From contig CANXME010002563.1 of the NCBI GenBank assembly GCA_948144175.1, positions 1-64,000 of the forward strand: 64,000 nucleotides of DNA, in the 5' to 3' direction. Origin of the DNA: Closterium sp. NIES-65 (Eukaryota > Streptophyta > Zygnematophyceae > Desmidiales > Closteriaceae). A program made the position numbers and the translations under genes. Every line of letters starts with the position of its first letter. The first letter of the stretch is position 1. Of this stretch, positions 58,291 to 64,000 are shown in pieces. The notes beneath the pieces are model-generated. The model did not search any database, was not told where the DNA came from, and worked only from the letters and a program-made list of their open reading frames with translations.

Positions 58291-60203
58291 ATGACGAGGA
58301 AACTGCTCCTTTGCAGCATGTCTTCTAGTGTCCTCTTAATTCTAGCCCTCTTCGAGATTACCGCGCACGCGAAAACAGTGACCGCAGCCCCCGGGAACGG
58401 CAGCAAGCAGAGTCCGCCTCCCGATCTAGCGCCCAAGGAAGAATTGCTATCCACCTGCAAGTTTCCAGGTACGGCACTTTTTCCTGCCAGCTCGTACAAA
58501 TGGCTAGACTCGACTCAAAAAGCTTTCGAAGTGACTCAAAACACGCGATGGTAGCAAGCGGGGTCGCCCCCAGATGTACGGAAGACGTGCTATCCACCTG
58601 CAAGTTCCTGATCTGAGATCGCTTCACATGCAGCCTGCAAAACAACGAAACCAATAAATGTTACATGCTTCTGTTGTGGCTTGCAGGTGAGATCAATCTC
58701 ACAATATCTCCAGAGTTCATCGGGACCACGTGGCGGGGGTGGGGAACTTCGCTCGCGTGGTTCGCGAATTACGTCGGCGGCTTGCCGCAGCAGCAGCTGA
58801 CCGCGATGCTCGACCTTATCTTCGACCCCATCAACGGCTTAGGCCTGAACATCGTACGTTACAATATCGGAGGGGGACACAACGATACACTCAGCCCGCA
58901 GTTTCATCAGAGCTTGGAGGCGCATTGGAGGGGCATTCCTGGTTACAAGCCGACAAAGGACGGGCCGTACGTTTGGAGCGCGGACGAACGGCAGCGGAAG
59001 GTGCTGCTGGGAGCGAAGGAGAGAGGCGCGAATGTCTTCGAGGCGTTTTCGAACAGCCCGCCTTGGTGGATGACCCAGTCGGGTGACGTGGCAGGTGCGG
59101 TTTCGAAAGGGAAGACGAATTTGCTGCCTCAGTACGAAGACGATTTCGCAGACTACTTGACGACAGTCGTGGCGGAGTTCGCGAAAAGGTGGGGAGTTAC
59201 TTTCGATGCGTTGGAGCCGTTTAACGAGGCGCTGGAGGGGTTTTGGATGGTCGGGAAGGAACACGAGGGCTGTAATTTCAATCCTCCGGAGATGGGGCGA
59301 GTCATAAAGTACACTTCAGACTCGTTACAAGCGAAGGGGTTGGCAACGAAGTTGGTGGGGGTGGACAGCTGGGATGGCACAACAGCAATGCTACCTCATA
59401 TTTCGAATCATGAGCTACTAACGCGGATAAACGTTCATGCGTACGTTAATCAGTACTTCAAGGAGGGTGTGGCTGCGACTTATGAAGGCAGATACGGCAG
59501 CATACGCGACACGGGGAAGCAGCTGGGGAGGGAGGTGTGGGTTAGCGAAGCGGGAGCGTTAGGCATGAACGGGAGTTATTGGGACCTTTCGCTGTACATG
59601 GCGCGGAACGTTATCGAGAGCGTCAATATCATGGAGTCTTCGGCATACCACGTCTGGCAGGCGTACGATTTCGCTGCGCATTGGTCATGCATCGACTTCC
59701 CACCCGACTATCCACCTGGCTTTAGTGGCGAAATGATGATGCCTACTGTGAACAAAAGGTTTTGGATTTTCAAGCATTTCACCCTGCTTGCCAAACCTGG
59801 ATCCAAGCCGCTCAAGATACGCTCGGGTTGTTCACACGGCGTGAGCGCATTCTACAGCCCCAGCGATAACCAGGTTACGGTTTTCATCGTGAATCAGAAG
59901 GCAGTAGACCTGCAGGTGATGATTACTCTTGACGGTTTTAGACGGAATGTGGGGGGAACTACCAAGGTCATTATAAGGCGCACAACTTGGTCTTCGGATT
60001 TCGACCGCACGGTGTACACACAGGAAATAGTGAGGCTGACTGTATGGGGGCAGAACTTCGTTTCTGTCACCTTCACTAACTTGTCACCTTCACCTGAGAG
60101 ACTAGGCTTTTACAGCACTGCTAGTGCTGGTTCTATAAACAGAGCTTTGTTTGTCACCTTAATTTGTGTGTTGCTGGTAGCTGCAGCAGCCACCACCATT
60201 TGA
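58291..60203 (+). CDS. GH30 endo-beta-1,6-galactanase-like protein, copy G, with GPI-signal-like tail
   Basis: Exons 58291-58468 and 58687-60203, with a 218-bp phase 1 intron. Signal peptide SSSVLLILALFEITAHAKTV, linker to STCKFPG, then exon 2 EINLTISPEFIGTTWRGW, FANYVGGLPQ, NIVRYNIGGGHN, FEAFSNSPPWWMT, acid/base Glu in LEPFNE, nucleophile Glu in VWVSEAGA. Unlike the paralogues, it continues past SVTFTNL for about 36 residues: a Ser/Ala/Gly segment (STASAGS) and a hydrophobic end (ALFVTLICVLLVAAAATTI) with no charged tail, the layout of a GPI-anchor signal. So this member may be held on the outer plasma membrane while the others are released. Intron 1 contains a relic copy of the end of exon 1 at about 58550-58612. 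Closest to copy F. Confidence 0.87.
58500..58613 (+). repeat. Relic copy of the end of exon 1 inside intron 1 of copy G
   Basis: Bases 58550-58612 (GGTAGCAAGCGGGGTCGCCC to TCCACCTGCAAGTTCC) resemble 58400-58468, the end of exon 1. Just upstream are half-sites of the junction palindrome, TCGACTCAAAA and GTGACTCAAAA (58508-58540). Confidence 0.75.
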
Positions 60204-60401
60204 TGACCCTTCGCCTAGTTATGGTTCTACCTTTTGCTTCAGTTGGGAAAGTTTGTACACGTAGATTCTAGTTTAGGCTGGCTTGGCAAGATTGGATAGG
60301 TATCTATCTAAATTCATACTGGTAATTTGCTGCCACTCGTTGGGTCAAAGTCCTCAGCATTTCACTATCATTTGGAAGTGGATGAACGGGAGTGCCACAC
60401 C

Positions 60402-60826
60402 CAGGCCTCTGGATAGGATTTGGGGTACTCTTTCTCGTAAGTCCAACACCCAGCCTTTACTATTTCAGTAAGGGTGCTTCACAGAAACTGCTCTTAAAAA
60501 TCAGGGTGCAAACAAATCAAATAAGTTACTGTGTAGGATGTTTGTGTTGCAGTGTGTTGAATCGCCGTAGTTATATGGAGGAACCAAAATCGATACTCAG
60601 CGCGGGCGTCTGACGTGAATAATACGTTTTACGCGTCTCTTAGATCGAACTAGATTTCATCAGTGCTACTACACCACATAGCTCTGAAATATCAGTGTCG
60701 TATAATCGATCACTCTTTTTTGTAAGAGTCTAAAACAAAACCAGTCTTGTAAAAAAGGGTGCATAGTCAAACCCGCCCTTATAGTAAGGGTCATAAGGGT
60801 GAGTCACCCTGATATCGAGAGGCCTG
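60402..60826. mobile_element. hAT-like MITE, copy 2
   Basis: The 425-bp element has ends CAGGCCTCT / AGAGGCCTG and a perfect 8-bp target duplication GCCACACC (60394-60401, 60827-60834). Same family as 14612-15075: shared GGATAGGATTTG at the left end and CTGAAATATCAGTGTCGTA plus CCCTTATAGTAAG near the right. No gene. Confidence 0.92.
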
Positions 60827-60834
60827 GCCACACC

Positions 60835-61629
60835 CCATTCAAACACAGGAAAAATCGAGGCACGTCACCATCGATAGCTCGTTCAAAATATTATAGCGCG
60901 ATTATTGCTAGGCCCACCAGCTCTCACACGTGCTTCAATTTCTGGGGTTTCTCGTCTCGCTCTCGATGTACAGTAGTCACAACAATGTCATCTGGTTCGA
61001 AGCGCACGCGGTTCGTAGTCGTCACATTCTCCTCCCAATCTCTCCTGGGCCTCTGAAATTTCCTCCGTCTCCCTCCCTCCTCCCCTCTTCCTCCACCTCG
61101 AGCCCTGTTCCGCCAATCAAGCGATTTTCCAGTCCAGTTTCCCTTGCCTAGCCAGCCACACGCAAATCTCGTGCTCTTGCATTTGCCCCTAGTTTTCCAG
61201 CCCAGCCTCTTCCCCTAATCCCACCCGCCACTCATCATTACACACACTCCCAGGTTTCCTCCAACATGCTTGAGCCCTCGAGGCGCGCGCGACTCGAAGT
61301 TGATCGTGAGTGGCACGCGCTTTCTCCACAAGCCACGAGCCTCCTCACCATCGTCTTCACTACACAGATGGCGTGCGCTGTCCTTTCGGTAGTAGGTCCT
61401 TTCGGTAGTAGAAACGAGTCGTTTCTACCAGCGCGATACCGACAGATGGTGCAACAGGCTCCGCTGGAGCCATGCCTTCGTTCTTGTACATCCACAAATA
61501 CCGCCTCTTGCGCCTCGTGATTCGTGAACATTAAACTACGGAGAGCAGTGGTAGTCGATCCAAGACAGTGCGATCCCATCCCGTGCTTGCCAAGTGATTG
61601 TGCCATAGTACTAGAATATCAGCGCCGGG
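60835..61629. promoter_or_regulatory. 5' flank of GH30 copy H
   Basis: No coding region supported. About 60985-61030 has the block shared with the 5' flanks of copies F and G (ACAATGTCATCTGGTTCGAA). C/T-rich sequence follows. Confidence 0.45.
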
Positions 61630-63370
61630 ATGGCAAGGTGTTTGTATCTTCGCGGCGTGTCCTTCAGTGTCCTCGTAGTTCTAACCCTCCTTGAGATTGC
61701 CGCGCACCCGAAAACAGTGACTGCAGCACGCCGCGCCGGCGGAGCCGATGGCAACAAGCGGGCCCCGCCCCCCGATCTATTGCCCGCGTTTGAATTGCTT
61801 CCAACCTGCAAATCTAAAGGTAAATACCTAGAACCAGCTAGTTTTGGCCTTGAGCAATGTAGCCTGCGTTATATGAGGCAAGTATCTATCAGAATCCGGA
61901 TGGCATCCGGCAATCGCTCAACCAGCGAAGGCGTATTCATTCATCTTTCACGCTTTGCTTGCAGGTGCGATCAATGTCACAGTTTCGCCAGAGTTCGTCG
62001 GGACCACGTGGCGAGGGTGGGGAACTTCGCTCGCATGGTTCGCAAATTACGTCGGCGGCTTACCGCAGCAGCAGCTGACCGCAATCCTCGACCTTATTTT
62101 TGAACCCATTAACGGTCTCGGACTGAACATCGTACGTTACAACATCGGAGGGGGACACCACGACGAACGGAGCCCGCAGTTTCATCAAAACTCGGAGGCA
62201 GATTGGCGGGGAATTCCGGGTTTCAAGCCGACGAAGGACGGGCCGTACGATTGGAGCGCGGACAAAAGGCAGCGGATCGTGCTGCAGGGAGCAAAGGAGA
62301 GAGGCGCGAATGTCATAGAGGCGTTTTCGAACAGCCCGCCCTGGTGGATGACGAAAACGGGTGACGTAGCAGGTGCGGTATGGAAAGGGGAGACAAATTT
62401 GCTGCCTGAGTACGAGAAGGCTTTCGCAGACTACTTGACGACAGTCGTGGCGGAGTTCGCGAAAAGGTGGAAAATTAGATTTGATGCGTTGGAGCCGTTT
62501 AACGAGGCGCTGGAGGGCTTTTGGAAGGTCGGAAAAGAACACGAGGGGTGTACGTTCAATCCCCCCGAGATGGGCCGTGTCATAAAGTACACCTCGGACT
62601 CGTTAAAAGTGAAGCGGCTTAAAACGAAGTTGGTGGGGGTGGACAGCTGGGATGGCATGACCGCTCAGCTACCTCGGATCGCGAATCATGAGCTACTGAC
62701 GCGGATAAATGTTCACGCGTACGTGAATAGTTACCACGAGGCGAGTGTGGCTGCGACGTACGAAAAAAAGTTCGGCAGTATTCGCGACACGGCAAAGTTG
62801 CTGGGGAGGGAAGTGTGGGTTAGCGAAGCTGGAGCGCTAAACAAACGGGGGAGCTTTTGGGACCTTTCGCTGTACATGGCGCGAAATGTTATCGAGAGCG
62901 TCAATATCATGGAGACTTCGGCGTACATGATCTGGCAGGCATACGATTTTGCTGCGCATTGGTCATGCATCGACTTCCCACCGAGTTATCCGTCGAATTA
63001 CACAGGCGAAATGGAGATGCCTAAAGCGAACAAGCGGTTTTGGATCTTCAAGCATTTTACCATGCTTGCCGGACCTGGATCCAAGCCGCTCAAGATAAAT
63101 TCGGGCTGTTGGCACGGCATGAGCGCGTTCTACAGCCCCGGCGAAAAGCGGGTTACGGTTTTCGTCGTGAATCAGAAGGCGGACGACAAGCACGTGACGA
63201 TCAATCTAGACGGTTTCACGATGAACGTGGGGGGATCTACCAAGGTTGTTGTAAGGCGAACGACTTGGTCTACAGATTTCACCGTCAAGGTGTACAAGAA
63301 GCAAGTTGCGGGGCTGATTGTATGGGGGCAAAGCTTCGCTTCTGTCACCTTCACTAACGTGTCATATTAA
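61630..63370 (+). CDS. GH30 endo-beta-1,6-galactanase-like protein, copy H
   Basis: Exons 61630-61819 and 61965-63370, with a 145-bp phase 1 intron. Signal peptide GVSFSVLVVLTLLEIAAHPKTVTA, slightly longer linker (RRAGGADGNKRAPPPDLLP) to CKSKG. Exon 2 AINVTVSPEFVGTTWRGW, FANYVGGLPQ, NIVRYNIGGGHH, VIEAFSNSPPWWMTKTGDVA, acid/base Glu in LEPFNE, nucleophile Glu in VWVSEAGA, ending SVTFTNVSY. The frame is intact and it lacks the hydrophobic tail of copy G. Predicted secreted. Confidence 0.87.
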
Positions 63371-64000
63371 GAGGCTAGACTAAGGTGTCATACTACCAGG
63401 AGGTAGGTTCTGTATGAGGGCAGAGCTTAGTTTCTGTCACCTTCACAAACTTGGAATACCTACTAAAGAGGCTATGAGTAGATGTCCTTGTTCTGAAGCA
63501 GTCCCCACTTGATGTCTACTAAAGCACTCCTCGCTGATTAAACCTGTCATACCTACTACTAAGAGGCTATGTAGAAGATGTCCTTGTTCTGGAGCAGTCC
63601 CCAGTTGATGTCTACTAAAGCATTCCCCACCCCACTTGATTACCAAAAGGCACCTCGTTTTGGAGCAGTTCCCACTTGATGACTCATCCTAGCTATGGTT
63701 CTGGATCTAGATTGTTATATATGCTGCCAGAGGTGGAAAATCTTGTCATGTTACGGAGAGACTGTAGGATTCTAGTTGGGCCCAACTAGAAGGGCGGGGG
63801 GCACTATTTCATGGAAAATCATATATTGTCACATGTGCTTCCCACCAGCTTTTTTGTGCCATATTCTACAAATCCATAATGTTGCAACCTGCTGGCAAAT
63901 ACACTCCTTGGGTGAAACAAATCCCTAAGCTCTTCACTCGGATTTGGATTCGGCTGCAGCAGGTGGCGGAGGGGGGAGCCCTGGCCTCATTACAAGGTAG
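63371..64000. repeat. 3' flank of copy H with a gene-end relic and a 90-bp tandem duplication
   Basis: 63415-63460 (GGGCAGAGCTTAGTTTCTGT to ACTTGGAATAC) resembles the last 45 bp of the GH30 coding region, so it is a duplicated gene end after the stop. Then about 63464-63540 (AGAGGCTATGAGTAGATGTCC on) is repeated at 63560-63630, with a third partial copy near 63655-63690. 63693-63780 resembles the 3' flanks of copies F and G. Confidence 0.65.

Noticed and set aside
1-64000. tRNA and rRNA genes
   Set aside because: None recognised by eye; the initiator-Met-like words at 290, 2671, 38994, 47171 and 56821 are retroelement primer sites, not tRNA genes.

Overview
This is nuclear DNA of a eukaryote in the plant lineage, most likely a streptophyte (zygnematophyte) alga. 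Genes carry spliceosomal GT-AG introns. The window encodes a diphthamide-pathway J protein and a plastid-type HI0933 flavoprotein of the kind found in land plants. Its two Ty1/Copia elements have a proline/serine/glutamine-rich polyprotein style that I associate with Closterium. That genus is my inference from memory, not something the sequence proves.

Layout. 1-3.4 kb: a short non-autonomous LTR element sitting in the remains of a Gypsy-type element. 4-20.6 kb and 48.1-63.4 kb: two blocks of a family of eight glycoside hydrolase family 30 (GH30, endo-beta-1,6-galactanase-like) genes. One plus-strand copy at 4-6.3 kb is broken. Four intact copies follow on the minus strand and three more lie on the plus strand at the right. 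An arabinogalactan-protein-like membrane protein gene lies inside the left block. 22.5-25.2 kb: a multi-pass membrane protein, probably choline-transporter-like. 26.7-36.1 kb: a many-exon HI0933/BaiN-type flavoprotein gene. 36.5-38.1 kb: DPH4, divergent from the flavoprotein. 38.2-47.3 kb: a TRIM element with identical LTRs and a perfect target duplication, then a young Copia element carrying a hAT-like MITE. 50.0-57.0 kb: a three-level nest of a hAT-like element, a Copia element inside it, and a TA-target MITE inside one Copia LTR.

The most unusual signal is a recurrent junction structure. Short perfect palindromes of the form TTTTGAG-N4-CTCAAAA, whose four central bases differ from place to place but are always self-complementary, sit between two direct copies of the surrounding sequence (9 to about 135 bp). 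This is seen around 4.5, 27.1, 27.45, 27.6, 29.1, 29.27 and 33.87 kb. A longer 100-bp hairpin with the same arrangement lies at 34.9 kb. Related to this, almost every exon of the flavoprotein gene, and two introns of the GH30 genes, carry serial partial copies of the exon edge plus its splice site. Together these suggest an active local-duplication process, possibly driven by an undescribed hairpin-type element.

Functionally, the GH30 cluster points to remodelling of type II arabinogalactan side chains in the wall or mucilage. One member (58.3-60.2 kb) has a C-terminal tail like a GPI-anchor signal.
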